A stretch of 64,000 nt of DNA from Neobacillus rhizophilus (GCF_018343535.1 NZ_JAGYPF010000002.1:832103-896102), one strand, 5' to 3'; positions 45,313 through 53,710 are shown, counted from the first letter of the stretch. A program made the numbers and translations. Notes: generated from the sequence alone by a model not told the origin.

Positions 45313-46366
45313 ACAATGTCCGGTACTTTTTCAACGCAAAGATATTCAGCACGATAAAGATGGCGGCAAAGATGACAAGTGCTGTGAGGTCTCCCGAAAT
45401 ATCCCCGAGTCCGGCTCCTTTATACATAACACTTTTCAAGGCATCGCCGGCATAATACATCGGTATGACTTTGGCGATAGCCTGCAGCCAATTGGCCATC
45501 CCTTCAAGCGGGAAAATCCCGGCAAAAAATACTTGAGGAACAACGGCAATCGGGATAAATTGCATCATCTGAAACTCGGAAGCGGCAAAGGATGATAACA
45601 ATATCCCTAAAGAAAGGGCCACTAGTGCCAAAAGTAAATTAATCAGAATCACATGAAAAATCGATCCGACCAGAACGATATCTAGAACATTAATAGCGTA
45701 GAAAACAACAATAACCGTTTGAATGACAGCAAACATTCCGTAACCTACCAGATAGGCTGTAACGATTTCTCCCCGTCGAATAGGTGTTGACATGAGACGC
45801 TCCAGTGTACCTGTAGTCCGCTCACGCAAGAGCCCGATTCCAGAAATAAGAAATACGAAGAAAAAGACAAAGAAACCTACCAGAATCGGACTTAAGACAT
45901 CAAAAAAGGCCGTGTCCTTATCTCCGTAAACATATTTGGTTTCCATCTTTTGCGTTACCATCCCTGCCAAGGCTTGGTTCTGTTGAATGAGTTTGGCTTG
46001 AGCAAGCGATGCTGCCGCTTGATTGACCTTCATTTGCAAAGCCTTCGCCTTGGAAGGGTCAGCGTTTAGCAGCGTTAATTTAAGTTTACCGTTTTCTTGA
46101 ACGAGCAAGCCATCAAGGTTATGGTCTGTAACGGTATTCTTGCCAGCTTTATCATATTCCTTTACGGTGATGTCAGCTTTTTTGAGAACTTTTACAAGAC
46201 TCTCATCGATGTTGACTACGCCTAATTTGGGGTCAACCGTGTTGCCGTTAAATAAAAAGTACATCAGGGTCAGGATTAATAACGGGGCAACAAACATTAA
46301 CGCAAGTGTCCGTTTGTCACGGAAAAGCTGCTGGGCAATTCTTTTAATCAGCGCTGTAATCCTCAT
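45311..46366 (-). CDS. ABC-2 type exporter permease
   Basis: A 351-residue ABC-2 permease. One N-terminal helix (LALMFVAPLLILTLMYF) is followed by a 140-residue outside domain, then five C-terminal helices with the typical LLRERTTGTLERLMSTPI loop. It pairs with the ATPase gene two bases upstream. Such exporters commonly remove drugs, lipids or peptides; the substrate is unknown. TetR control (see the operators) favours a role in toxic-compound efflux. Confidence 0.88.
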   Translation of the reverse strand: MRITALIKRIAQQLFRDKRTLALMFVAPLLILTLMYFLFNGNTVDPKLGVVNIDESLVKVLKKADITVKEYDKAGKNTVTDHNLDGLLVQENGKLKLTLLNADPSKAKALQMKVNQAAASLAQAKLIQQNQALAGMVTQKMETKYVYGDKDTAFFDVLSPILVGFFVFFFVFLISGIGLLRERTTGTLERLMSTPIRRGEIVTAYLVGYGMFAVIQTVIVVFYAINVLDIVLVGSIFHVILINLLLALVALSLGILLSSFAASEFQMMQFIPIAVVPQVFFAGIFPLEGMANWLQAIAKVIPMYYAGDALKSVMYKGAGLGDISGDLTALVIFAAIFIVLNIFALKKYRTL

Positions 46367-46368
46367 GA

Positions 46369-47088
46369 CTACTTCACCCCCGCTTTTAAAAATACTTCAT
46401 CAAACCGGTCTACTTGGTATTTCTCCTTTAATTCTGCTGGTGTGCCGCTTGTTAAAATTCGTCCATCGCGAACCATCGCAACATAATCACATCTTTCCGC
46501 TTCATCCATCACATGGGTCGTTACGATGATGGTTTTTCCCTCTTCATTTTTCAACCGCAGCAGCTCATTCCAGATTGATAGCTTTAACTCTGGGTCAATC
46601 CCAACAGTCGGTTCGTCGAGTATTAAAATTTTCGGATCCTGAATCAAGGCAATCGCGAGCGACAGGCGCCGCTTCATTCCTCCGGAATAGGCCGATACCC
46701 TTTTTTTTAGGTCGTCCGTCAAGTTGACCAACCCGGAAGCGTACGCAATCCGATTTTTCTGTTCTTCTTTATTCAATTTGTATAGCGAAGCGAAAAATTT
46801 TAAATTCTCTTCCCCGGTCAGCTCGGCATATAATGCATCCGATTGGGCCATGTAGCCAATTTCTTGGAGGATGGCGAGATTTGGCATTTTTGTGTTTAGC
46901 ACCTGGATTTCACCGTTATCGGCCTTTTCCATCCCGACAATCATTTTGACGAGTGTGGTTTTCCCTGCCCCCGATGGCCCGATGAGTCCGTATAATTGTC
47001 CTTTTTCGATTGACAGGTCTACTTTCTGGAGCACTGCTTTTTTGCTAAAGCTTTTGCTGACGTTTTCAACTTTTATGGCTGGATTCAT
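46369..47088 (-). CDS. ABC exporter ATPase
   Basis: A 239-residue ABC ATPase with Walker A GPSGAGKTT (about residue 37), signature YSGGMKRRLS (about 134), Walker B ILILDEPTVGIDPE and the switch His in VTTHVMDE. AAGGGGGGATC lies upstream of the start on the minus strand. It is first in a two-gene operon with the permease. A TetR-type operator (47108-47122) lies 20 bases upstream of the start codon, inside the expected promoter region. Confidence 0.92.
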   Translation of the reverse strand: MNPAIKVENVSKSFSKKAVLQKVDLSIEKGQLYGLIGPSGAGKTTLVKMIVGMEKADNGEIQVLNTKMPNLAILQEIGYMAQSDALYAELTGEENLKFFASLYKLNKEEQKNRIAYASGLVNLTDDLKKRVSAYSGGMKRRLSLAIALIQDPKILILDEPTVGIDPELKLSIWNELLRLKNEEGKTIIVTTHVMDEAERCDYVAMVRDGRILTSGTPAELKEKYQVDRFDEVFLKAGVK

Positions 47089-47107
47089 CTTAATGATCCC
47101 CCCTTAA

Positions 47108-47122
47108 TCAACACATTGTTGA
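47108..47122. promoter_or_regulatory. TetR-type operator of the ABC exporter
   Basis: TCAACACATTGTTGA: a perfect TCAACA-N3-TGTTGA palindrome directly upstream of the ABC ATPase gene. The same palindrome lies upstream of the tetR gene (47969-47983), so the regulator very probably binds both. Confidence 0.8.
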
Positions 47123-47260
47123 GTTTCTATATATTCATATTAAAATGCCGCCGGGGCAATTACAATGAACAATATGAGGCAAAGTGTTGATTGTTATTTT
47201 TGGCTAATAGGAAAGTGTGAATTTTTACAAATTTATACTTTTCTAACGCATAAATTCAAA

Positions 47261-47310
47261 CGCCTCTGTCTTCGTCCTAGCGGACTCGCCAATCGACGAG
47301 TTTTCATTTA
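47261..47310 (+). repeat. Dispersed double-hairpin element, copy 2
   Basis: This is the longest copy: CGCCTCTGTCTTCG, then the hairpins GTCC-TAGC-GGAC and CTCG-N8-CGAG, then TTTTCATTTA. It overlaps the 3' end of the tetR gene. Confidence 0.6.
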
Positions 47311-47906
47311 ATTCCGGCCACATGCCCAGGACCCAATAAAATCATTTTTGCAGCAATTAAGGCCATTTCCTTTGGGGGCTTTTTCATCCCCGTTTCCAGC
47401 CAGTGCTGAATCAGCCCTAGTTGGGCGGAACTGACAAAGGCGATGAAGTATTCCGCAGGAACAAGCATATCTTCCACATTAAGTTTTGAAGCGATATTTT
47501 GTAAAAATTGCTGTTTGATTAATTCCTTTAGTTTAACTTGAAAAGAGGCATCCCCTTTCGGACCCAAAACGACCCTCATAAATCGAGCATTCTCTTGAAA
47601 GTATTCAAATAACTTCAGAATGACAGGAAATGGCTCATCCTGACTCGTAGAGTGAAGTGCATCTTTCGGATTGATTCCTCTTGCTTTATCTTCTATTTCT
47701 TTCAGAATTTCTTCTTCACTTTGCTCCAGCAAGTCGTATTTATCCCGGTAATGCAGGTAAAATGTACCGCGATTAATTTGTGCTTTTTCCGTCAAATTCC
47801 TCACAGTCACGCCCTCAAACCCTTTTTCCTCCATTAACTCTGTCAGGGCATCACGAATTAGCATTTTCGTTCGGGCTGCTCGTTTATCATGTGTTTGGTT
47901 AGCCAT
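47304..47906 (-). CDS. TetR/AcrR family transcriptional regulator
   Basis: A 200-residue TetR repressor. The N-terminal helix-turn-helix spans about residues 12-58 (ALTELMEEKGFEGVTVRNL, INRGTFYLHYRDK), with a ligand-binding C-terminal domain after it. ATG 47906 with GGAGG eight bases upstream is preferred over TTG 47921. It lies upstream of the ABC exporter operon on the same strand. Identical palindromes in front of itself and the exporter indicate autorepression plus control of the pump; the inducer is probably a pump substrate (inference). Confidence 0.9.
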   Translation of the reverse strand: MANQTHDKRAARTKMLIRDALTELMEEKGFEGVTVRNLTEKAQINRGTFYLHYRDKYDLLEQSEEEILKEIEDKARGINPKDALHSTSQDEPFPVILKLFEYFQENARFMRVVLGPKGDASFQVKLKELIKQQFLQNIASKLNVEDMLVPAEYFIAFVSSAQLGLIQHWLETGMKKPPKEMALIAAKMILLGPGHVAGIK

Positions 47907-47968
47907 TGTCGGTGCCTCCAAAAATATTTATTATCTAAATTAAATATAATAAATGGCTCAGTTATAAA

Positions 47969-47983
47969 TCAACACAATGTTGA
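47969..47983. promoter_or_regulatory. TetR-type operator of the tetR gene
   Basis: TCAACACAATGTTGA, with flanking A and T extending each arm to seven bases, 63 bases upstream of the tetR start. It differs only in one spacer base from the site at 47108. Confidence 0.8.
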
Positions 47984-48016
47984 TTAATTGAAAAGTGGTT
48001 AAAGGATTTTTGGGTT

Positions 48017-48129
48017 GAAAAGTAAAGTATCAAAATTGGAAAGTAATTTGTCAAAACAGGAAAGTAAACATGCAGTTTGGGAAAGTAAAACTTCTTTTTG
48101 GGAAAGTAAACGACAAAATGATGAAAGTA
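48017..48129 (+). repeat. 21-bp-period intergenic array E, core GGAAAGTAA
   Basis: The AAAGT of successive cores starts at 48019, 48040, 48061, 48082, 48103 and 48124: five intervals of exactly 21 bases. Cores read GAAAAGTAA, GGAAAGTAA (four times) and TGAAAGTAT; a decayed GAAAAGTGG precedes them at 47990. It lies between the tetR operator and the CmpB-like gene, so here the array is in a divergent promoter region rather than behind a terminator. Confidence 0.9.
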
Positions 48130-48226
48130 TTACTAATAACAAGTAATAAAATTGAATTTCCGAATATTTAGGCGGGCTTCTGCTAACCATAAACGATGGA
48201 TTTTCCAATTTAAAGAGGTGATTGCG

Positions 48227-48808
48227 ATGCTGATTAGCTTGTTAAATGGTATCAATGCGCAAAATGTCCTTTTTGAAGAAGCTGCCTCCATCGTTTTTTA
48301 TTTTACGATCTACTCCTTTTTCGGCTGGATGCTTGAAAACAGCTATAACTTCTTTACAAAAGGAACTTTTATTAAAGCCAATTTTTTGTACGGGCCATTT
48401 AAACCGATGTATGGCATTGCGCCTGTACTGCTAGTTTTGCTAACTAAACCGGATTCCCAATTGGCACTCGTGCTGCTGCTATGTTTCACGATTCCCACCG
48501 TGGTGGAATATATAAGCGGCGCCCTGCTGCAGAAATTTTTCAGACAGCAGTGGTGGGATTATTCCGGCACGCCCATGCAGCTGCACGGCCATATTTGTCT
48601 GCCATTTTCCCTTTGCTGGGGTGTGCTCTCGTTCCTATGTCTAAAATGGATTCATCCTGCTGTTATCAAAATGTATGAGGCTTCGGAAACGCTATGGAAC
48701 TGGACATGGCCAGCCCTCATGTTATATTTCATAGCCGATTTAGCACTGACAGTACGGAAGTACATACGGGGGCCTGAAACTATTAGCAATCTTGACACTG
48801 TGGAATAG
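48227..48808 (+). CDS. CmpB-like (PF06541, putative ABC transporter permease) membrane protein
   Basis: A 193-residue membrane protein with five helices. FYFTIYSFFGWMLENSYNF and the NFLYGPFKPMYGIAPVLLVLL, VEYISGALLQKFF, WWDYSGTPMQLHGHICLPFS segments are the hallmark of this family, annotated as putative type IV ABC-transporter permease. The biochemical role is unclear. ATG 48227 has AGAGGTGATTG upstream; the longer frame reaches into sequence with no family match. It stands alone and is followed by a terminator. Confidence 0.8.
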   Translation: MLISLLNGINAQNVLFEEAASIVFYFTIYSFFGWMLENSYNFFTKGTFIKANFLYGPFKPMYGIAPVLLVLLTKPDSQLALVLLLCFTIPTVVEYISGALLQKFFRQQWWDYSGTPMQLHGHICLPFSLCWGVLSFLCLKWIHPAVIKMYEASETLWNWTWPALMLYFIADLALTVRKYIRGPETISNLDTVE

Positions 48809-48896
48809 CAGGTACCGTTCCCTAACATCTTTAGCAGTATTGAATAACTCCAGTCGGTTGCATAACTTCATAAGTCACACTAGCGACGTGCATATG

Positions 48897-48929
48897 CTCC
48901 TTTTTTCGTAGGAAGAAGGAGTTTTTTTC
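48897..48929 (+). terminator. Terminator upstream of GNAT gene
   Basis: CTCCTTTTTTC pairs with GAAGAAGGAG across GTAG, followed by TTTTTTT. Confidence 0.8.
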
Positions 48930-49038
48930 ATGAATGTGTAATTTTGTTTATATAGATTTTTATGATTGCTGGTGCATATGTTTATAGAATAGAAGCGGGA
49001 ACGGGAATCCGAATCAGAGAGGGGGAAGGATTTTGAGG

Positions 49039-49575
49039 ATGGAAGGAACGGAGATTTATCTTCGCTTTTTGGAGGAGAAGGATGCGAAGGCGATGACGCA
49101 GCTTACGATCAAAAACCGCGAATTTTTCCAAGAAACTTCACCTAAGCGAAGTGAGCACTTTTACTCCTTTGAGCACCAATTGAGGTCGATACGGTTTGTC
49201 ATTCAGTGCCGGGAACTAGAAACCCAGTATTCATTTGGGATCTTCTTAAAAGAAACGAACGAGTTAATTGGCGATATCGAATTATTCGACATAGTTAGAG
49301 ATTCTTTTCAAAGCTGTTATGTCGGTTACAGTATTGACCGTCAATACAACGGAAAAGGGTATATGACGGAAGCGGTGAAGCTAGTAGTTAATTATGCTTT
49401 CAAGGAACTCGGACTCCACCGGATTGCCGCAGGTGTCATGCCTTCCAATATTGGCTCCATCCGTGTACTAGAAAAAGCAGGTTTTGAAAAAGAAGGCATT
49501 GCACGGAAAAATATTAAGATTAATGGGAATTGGGAAGACCATCTTCAGATGTCGATTTTAAATGAAATAGAGTAG
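49039..49575 (+). CDS. GNAT family acetyltransferase (RimJ/RimL type)
   Basis: A 178-residue N-acetyltransferase. The acetyl-CoA region is visible as VGYSIDRQYNGKGYMTEAV (about residues 96-114), followed by HRIAAGVMPSNIGSIRVLEKAGFEKEG, typical of the ribosomal-protein-alanine and related acetyltransferases. The substrate is unknown. ATG 49039 has GGGAAGGA at a proper distance; a TTG six bases earlier is an alternative. A terminator follows at once. Confidence 0.88.
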   Translation: MEGTEIYLRFLEEKDAKAMTQLTIKNREFFQETSPKRSEHFYSFEHQLRSIRFVIQCRELETQYSFGIFLKETNELIGDIELFDIVRDSFQSCYVGYSIDRQYNGKGYMTEAVKLVVNYAFKELGLHRIAAGVMPSNIGSIRVLEKAGFEKEGIARKNIKINGNWEDHLQMSILNEIE

Positions 49576-49610
49576 AAGAGAAGAATCTGACGCTTCTCTT
49601 CTTCTGTTTT
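49574..49610 (+). terminator. Terminator of GNAT gene
   Basis: A perfect 10-bp stem AGAAGAGAAG/CTTCTCTTCT with a nine-base loop and TCTGTTTT tail. Confidence 0.8.
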
Positions 49611-49664
49611 AATATAAAAAACCATTTTGAAGTAAATTAACAATAATTATTGGACAATGGGAGA

Positions 49665-49769
49665 GTGATTCCTATTTATAAAAAACAAGAACGGATGCTA
49701 GTTTGGCTCACCTTTACGGTAGCAGCCATCATGGCATTATCCATCATCGGGCGGATTTTTTCAGGATAA
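49665..49769 (+). CDS. Possible 34-residue single-span membrane protein upstream of cydA
   Basis: A GTG-started frame encodes IPIYKKQERM followed by one clear hydrophobic helix (LVWLTFTVAAIMALSII) and a short basic end. It lies 107 bases upstream of cydA on the same strand, inside the expected cyd leader. A charged start plus one helix is the layout of small oxidase subunits. The ribosome site is poor (GGGAG runs into the GTG), so translation is not assured. I do not recognise a family. Confidence 0.45.
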   Translation: MIPIYKKQERMLVWLTFTVAAIMALSIIGRIFSG

Positions 49770-49875
49770 TGAAAACCGGATGAAATGGAGAACATAAGGA
49801 CGCTGCGAAAAAATTCCATACCACCAAAGATGACATACATAACATTTTCTTAGAAAGGTGGTCTAGTGAGGAAAA

Positions 49876-51225
49876 ATGGTTAACCAAGAAGCGGTTTTTT
49901 TCAGCCGGGTTTTAACCGAGCTGACTCTTTCCTTTCATATTATTTACGCAACGATCGGCGTCGGGGTACCGCTGATGATTATGATTGCACAATGGGTGGG
50001 AATCAAGAAACAGGATGAACACTACATTTTATTAGCAAGAAGGTGGACAAGGGGCTTTGTTATCACGGTGGCGGTGGGTGTTGTGACCGGAACGGCGATT
50101 GGTCTGCAGCTATCGCTCCTCTGGCCGAATTTCATGGAGTTGGCCGGAAATGTCATTGCCCTGCCGCTGTTCATGGAAACGTTTGCCTTTTTCTTTGAAG
50201 CCATTTTTCTGGGAATCTACATTTACACCTGGGACCGCTTCAAAAATCAAAAGAAGCACCTTCTTCTATTAATTCCTGTGGCATTGGGTGCTTCCTTTTC
50301 CGCCCTATTTATTACTATCGTCAATGCTTTTATGAACGCGCCGCAAGGCTTTGACATTGTAAAAGGTCAGTTGGTGAATGTTAGTCCACTGGTTGCGATG
50401 TTCAATCCGGCAATGCCGACAAAGGTCGCCCATGTCTTGTCCACGGCCTATATGACCTCTGCGTTTGTCCTGGCCTCCATCGGGGCTTACCGCCTTCTCA
50501 TAAAGGGCACCAAGCATGTGTATCACAAAAAGGCACTTTTCTTAACGATGAAACTTGGCTTGATCTTTTCCGTAGCCACCGCAGTAATCGGCGATTTTTC
50601 CGGAAAATACCTTGCTGAATACCAGCCGGAAAAATTAGCGGCCGCAGAATGGCATTTTGAAACAGAGAAAGGCGCACCGCTTTATCTGTACGGAGTTCTT
50701 GATAATGGGGAAGTGAAATATGCTTTAAAAATTCCATTTGGTCTTAGTATTTTGGCACACAGCAATCCAAATGCAGAAGTAATCGGGCTCGACCGTTTCC
50801 CTGATAATGAAGAACCTCCTCTCTATATCCATTATTTATTCGACTTAATGGTCACCCTCGGGATGGGATTGACGTTCCTGGCATTCGTCTATGTGCTAGG
50901 TGTGCATCGGAAATGGAGAATTATTTTTAAAAAATGGTTTAGCTGGCTGTTGGTGCTTTGCGGGCCAATGGCGGTAATTGCTATTGAAGCAGGCTGGTGG
51001 ATGGCCGAAGTAGGCCGGCAGCCATGGATTCTTCGCGGAATCATGCGGACAAGTGAGGCAGCCACGGGCAGCGGTCAGGTCGATACGATGTTAATGCTGT
51101 TTTCGCTGCTTTATCTGATCCTTGGGATTGGCAGCATACTAGTCTTGATTCGGATGTTCCGCAAAAATCCGGTGGAACAGGAACTGGCGGACCGCGACGC
51201 GGAAAGGGCAGGTGACCTAAAATGA
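49876..51225 (+). CDS. cydA: Cytochrome bd oxidase subunit I
   Basis: A 449-residue membrane protein with about nine helices that binds haems b558, b595 and d and oxidises menaquinol, reducing oxygen with high affinity. Seen are SRVLTELTLSFHIIYATIG with an axial His near 22, GNVIALPLFMETFAFFFEA, and GWWMAEVGRQPWILRG (GRQPW signature) near residue 380. The Q loop is short, as in Bacillus enzymes. The start is supported by GTGAGG five bases before the ATG. It overlaps cydB by four bases. Confidence 0.95.
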   Translation: MVNQEAVFFSRVLTELTLSFHIIYATIGVGVPLMIMIAQWVGIKKQDEHYILLARRWTRGFVITVAVGVVTGTAIGLQLSLLWPNFMELAGNVIALPLFMETFAFFFEAIFLGIYIYTWDRFKNQKKHLLLLIPVALGASFSALFITIVNAFMNAPQGFDIVKGQLVNVSPLVAMFNPAMPTKVAHVLSTAYMTSAFVLASIGAYRLLIKGTKHVYHKKALFLTMKLGLIFSVATAVIGDFSGKYLAEYQPEKLAAAEWHFETEKGAPLYLYGVLDNGEVKYALKIPFGLSILAHSNPNAEVIGLDRFPDNEEPPLYIHYLFDLMVTLGMGLTFLAFVYVLGVHRKWRIIFKKWFSWLLVLCGPMAVIAIEAGWWMAEVGRQPWILRGIMRTSEAATGSGQVDTMLMLFSLLYLILGIGSILVLIRMFRKNPVEQELADRDAERAGDLK

Positions 51226-52247
51226 CGCTCGAAATACTTGGAATAACAGTTCTAGGCGTATTTTTGTTTGGCTATATCATCGTTGCCTCCATTGATTTTG
51301 GCGCCGGGTTCTTCAATGCTTTTAGTGTCGTCACGGGAAAAGAACACATTTTAACCAGAGTAATTCAGCGTTACCTTTCTCCTGTTTGGGAAGTGACAAA
51401 TGTATTTTTAGTGTTTTTCTTTGTCGGGATGGTCGGCTTTTTTCCGAAAACAGCTTATTACTACGGTTCGACCCTGCTTGTTCCGGCTAGTATTGCGACG
51501 ATACTCCTGGCGATACGCGGAGCCTATTATGCTTTTACAATCTATGGGGGCCTGAAGTACAGACGGTACACCATCCTTTACGGATTGACCGGATTATTTA
51601 TTCCTGCTTCATTGTCCATCGTGCTGGTTATTTCAGAGGGCGGCTTTGTCACAATAAGAAACGGCGGACCAGAGCTCGACTACTGGGTGTTATTTACCAG
51701 CCCATTAGCATGGAGCATTGTTGTGTTAAGTTTGACGTCGGTTTTATATATATCTGCCGTCTTTTTGACCTGGTATGCTCAAAAGGCGAAGGATTATAAT
51801 GCAGCAAATCTGCTTCGAAAATATGCCCTTGCCTGGGCGGGACCGGCGATTATCACCGCATCCGGTATCATTGTGGAGATGAGGACACATAATCCCGAAC
51901 ACTATGAGCGTCTCCTTGATTTATGGTGGATGTTCGGGCTATCAGTTTTGTTTTTTGCTGGGACGGTGTATTTGCTTTGGAGAAGGATTGCCTATGGGTT
52001 CGCCTTTGTGCTATTGGCTGGGCAGTTTACGGCCGCCTTCCTCGCATACGGAATATCGCACTATCCTTACCTTTTGTATCCGTACCTTACTATTTATGAC
52101 GGCTTTACAAATAAAGCAATGGCCACCGCGCTGGTGACTGCCTTTATTGCTGGGCTCTGTTTGCTCATTCCATCTCTGTACCTGCTGCTCAAGCTGTTTT
52201 TGTTCAACAAGGATTATGTGCAGGGGAACCGCAATGATCATGTATAA
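51222..52247 (+). CDS. cydB: Cytochrome bd oxidase subunit II
   Basis: A 341-residue membrane protein with eight or nine helices, the haem-free partner of CydA. The start ISTVLGVFLFGYIIVASIDFGAGFF-like segment contains the conserved FGAG, and SPVWEVTNVFLVFFFVG corresponds to the family's VWEGNQVWL region. The ATGA overlap with cydA indicates translational coupling. GC-rich short spacer then leads to the CydS frame. No cydCD genes are present in the window. Confidence 0.94.
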   Translation: MTLEILGITVLGVFLFGYIIVASIDFGAGFFNAFSVVTGKEHILTRVIQRYLSPVWEVTNVFLVFFFVGMVGFFPKTAYYYGSTLLVPASIATILLAIRGAYYAFTIYGGLKYRRYTILYGLTGLFIPASLSIVLVISEGGFVTIRNGGPELDYWVLFTSPLAWSIVVLSLTSVLYISAVFLTWYAQKAKDYNAANLLRKYALAWAGPAIITASGIIVEMRTHNPEHYERLLDLWWMFGLSVLFFAGTVYLLWRRIAYGFAFVLLAGQFTAAFLAYGISHYPYLLYPYLTIYDGFTNKAMATALVTAFIAGLCLLIPSLYLLLKLFLFNKDYVQGNRNDHV

Positions 52248-52262
52248 TGGGGGGGCTTCTTT

Positions 52263-52364
52263 TTGGAAAAATTCTTAATGTTTTACGCGCCGTTTATCGT
52301 AATATTTCTTTCTGTGGCTGCGGCGTTCTGGGCTGCCAGTAAAGATGACGCGGTTAAAAAATAA
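52263..52364 (+). CDS. cydS: Cytochrome bd oxidase small subunit CydS
   Basis: A 33-residue single-span peptide from a TTG start (EKFLMFYAPFIVIFLSVAAAFW and then a charged tail), 15 bases after cydB. GGGGGGG lies eight bases upstream of the TTG. Length, position and the FL-x-x-YAP entry to the helix match CydS of the Geobacillus bd oxidase, which covers haem b558 in the known structure. It is too short for ordinary gene callers. Confidence 0.85.
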   Translation: MEKFLMFYAPFIVIFLSVAAAFWAASKDDAVKK

Positions 52365-52428
52365 ATATCATTGCCCATGAATTATGATAAAATGAACGAA
52401 AACATCCATTTACAGGGAATGAGATTTG

Positions 52429-52878
52429 ATGAAAATAGATGAAGTGGATCGGAAAATTCTTGCCATCCTGGCTGAGAACGGCCGAGCGTCATATGCCGAT
52501 ATTGGCAAGGAACTGAATTTGTCGCGGGTGGCGGTCCGCGAGCGGGTTAACCGGATGGAAGAGTCAGGCATTATTGAAAAATTCAGCGTGGTTATTAATT
52601 CTGAAGCGGTCGGGAAAAAGGTATCTGCTTTTTTTGAAGTTGACTGCGAGCCGGCGTATCTCGTCTCGGTGGCGGAAAACCTTGCCAACAACCCGAATGT
52701 GGCAAGCTGCTATCAGATGACAGGTCCAAGTACGCTGCATATGCACGTTCTCGTTGAGGATTTTGCTTCGCTTGAAAAATTTATCAACCAGGAGCTTTAC
52801 GCGGTGGAAGGCATCACCCGGGTCGAAAGCCAAATCATGCTGCGCCGCTTCAAAAGCCGTACCGGATTAAAACTATAA
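52429..52878 (+). CDS. Lrp/AsnC family transcriptional regulator
   Basis: A 149-residue Lrp/AsnC regulator with an N-terminal winged helix-turn-helix (IDEVDRKILAILAENGR, SRVAVRERVNRMEESGII) and a C-terminal ligand-binding RAM domain (about residues 70-140). AGGGAATGAG precedes ATG 52429. Such proteins assemble as octamers and bind phased DNA sites. The target is unknown; it lies between the cyd operon and the first chromate-transporter gene, both on the same strand. Confidence 0.88.
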   Translation: MKIDEVDRKILAILAENGRASYADIGKELNLSRVAVRERVNRMEESGIIEKFSVVINSEAVGKKVSAFFEVDCEPAYLVSVAENLANNPNVASCYQMTGPSTLHMHVLVEDFASLEKFINQELYAVEGITRVESQIMLRRFKSRTGLKL

Positions 52879-52941
52879 TCCTTGGAGGTTATCCTTCATG
52901 GATTATTTTTTTTGGCCAATAAGAATGTATAAGTGCAACTA

Positions 52942-52977
52942 CGCCTCTGTCTTCGCCACCCGGCGAGTTTTCTTTAA
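52942..52977 (+). repeat. Dispersed double-hairpin element, copy 3 (one hairpin)
   Basis: CGCCTCTGTCTTCGCC is shared with copy 2; the first hairpin is deleted and the second is CGCC-ACCC-GGCG, followed by AGTTTTCTTTAAA. Confidence 0.55.
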
Positions 52978-53131
52978 AAAAATAATAGACAGTCTTCTGG
53001 ATGTGCGTTAAAATGATGAAAAATCTAAATTATTCCAATTGTTAATTATATTCATCTTTTTAGTTAACAAACGAAATGATATGGCATATATCTTTTAACA
53101 AGTAGTTTTGAGCGAAAAGGAATTGATAAAA

Positions 53132-53710
53132 ATGAAACAACATCTTGCTTTGTTTGTGGCCTTTTTCAGGTCAGGAATGCTTGGGTTTGGCGGCGGCCCA
53201 TCAGCTATACCGCTTGTCCACAAAGAGGTAGTCGGTATCTACAAATGGATGAATGATGAGGAGTTCGGCGACACCCTGGCCCTCGCCAACGCCCTACCCG
53301 GTCCGATCAACACGAAAATGGCGGGATACATTGGCTATCGTGTGGCAGGAATCCTTGGGCTTTTCACAGCGATCCTTGCGTCGATTCTTCCGACCATCGC
53401 CTTAATGATTGTCTTGCTGACGTCGTTGTCTTCTTTTAAAGATCAGCCATGGGTGCAGGGAATGACGAAAGCGGTCGTTCCGGTTGTGGGTGTTATGCTC
53501 GCTGTCCTGACCTGGCAATTTTTCCAAAACGGCCAGAAGGGGATGGGCTGGAAAGGGAATTTGGCCATGGTCGTGGTGAGTTTTGTTATTATGGAACTCC
53601 TCGGGATCCACCCAGGGGTCCTTATAGCCGGTCTGTTGGCTTGGGCGTTATTTGGCCGCGGGAAAAAGGCGGAAACGGAAGTCGTTGAAAAAGAGAGGAA
53701 AACAATATGA
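53132..53710 (+). CDS. Chromate transporter (ChrA) single-domain protein, first subunit
   Basis: A 192-residue short-chain CHR protein with five or six helices. FRSGMLGFGGGPSAIPLVHKEVV and LANALPGPINTKMAGYIGYRVAG are the two CHR signatures. Short CHR proteins work as pairs, and the partner starts within the last codons. ChrA proteins export chromate or related oxyanions. ATG 53132 has AAAGGAA ten bases upstream; the longer frame has no ribosome site. Confidence 0.88.
   Translation: MKQHLALFVAFFRSGMLGFGGGPSAIPLVHKEVVGIYKWMNDEEFGDTLALANALPGPINTKMAGYIGYRVAGILGLFTAILASILPTIALMIVLLTSLSSFKDQPWVQGMTKAVVPVVGVMLAVLTWQFFQNGQKGMGWKGNLAMVVVSFVIMELLGIHPGVLIAGLLAWALFGRGKKAETEVVEKERKTI

Noticed and set aside
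45197-45595. 132-codon plus-strand frame after the second MpsC gene
   Set aside because: It overlaps the MpsC 3' end, the terminator and the antisense of the ABC permease gene.
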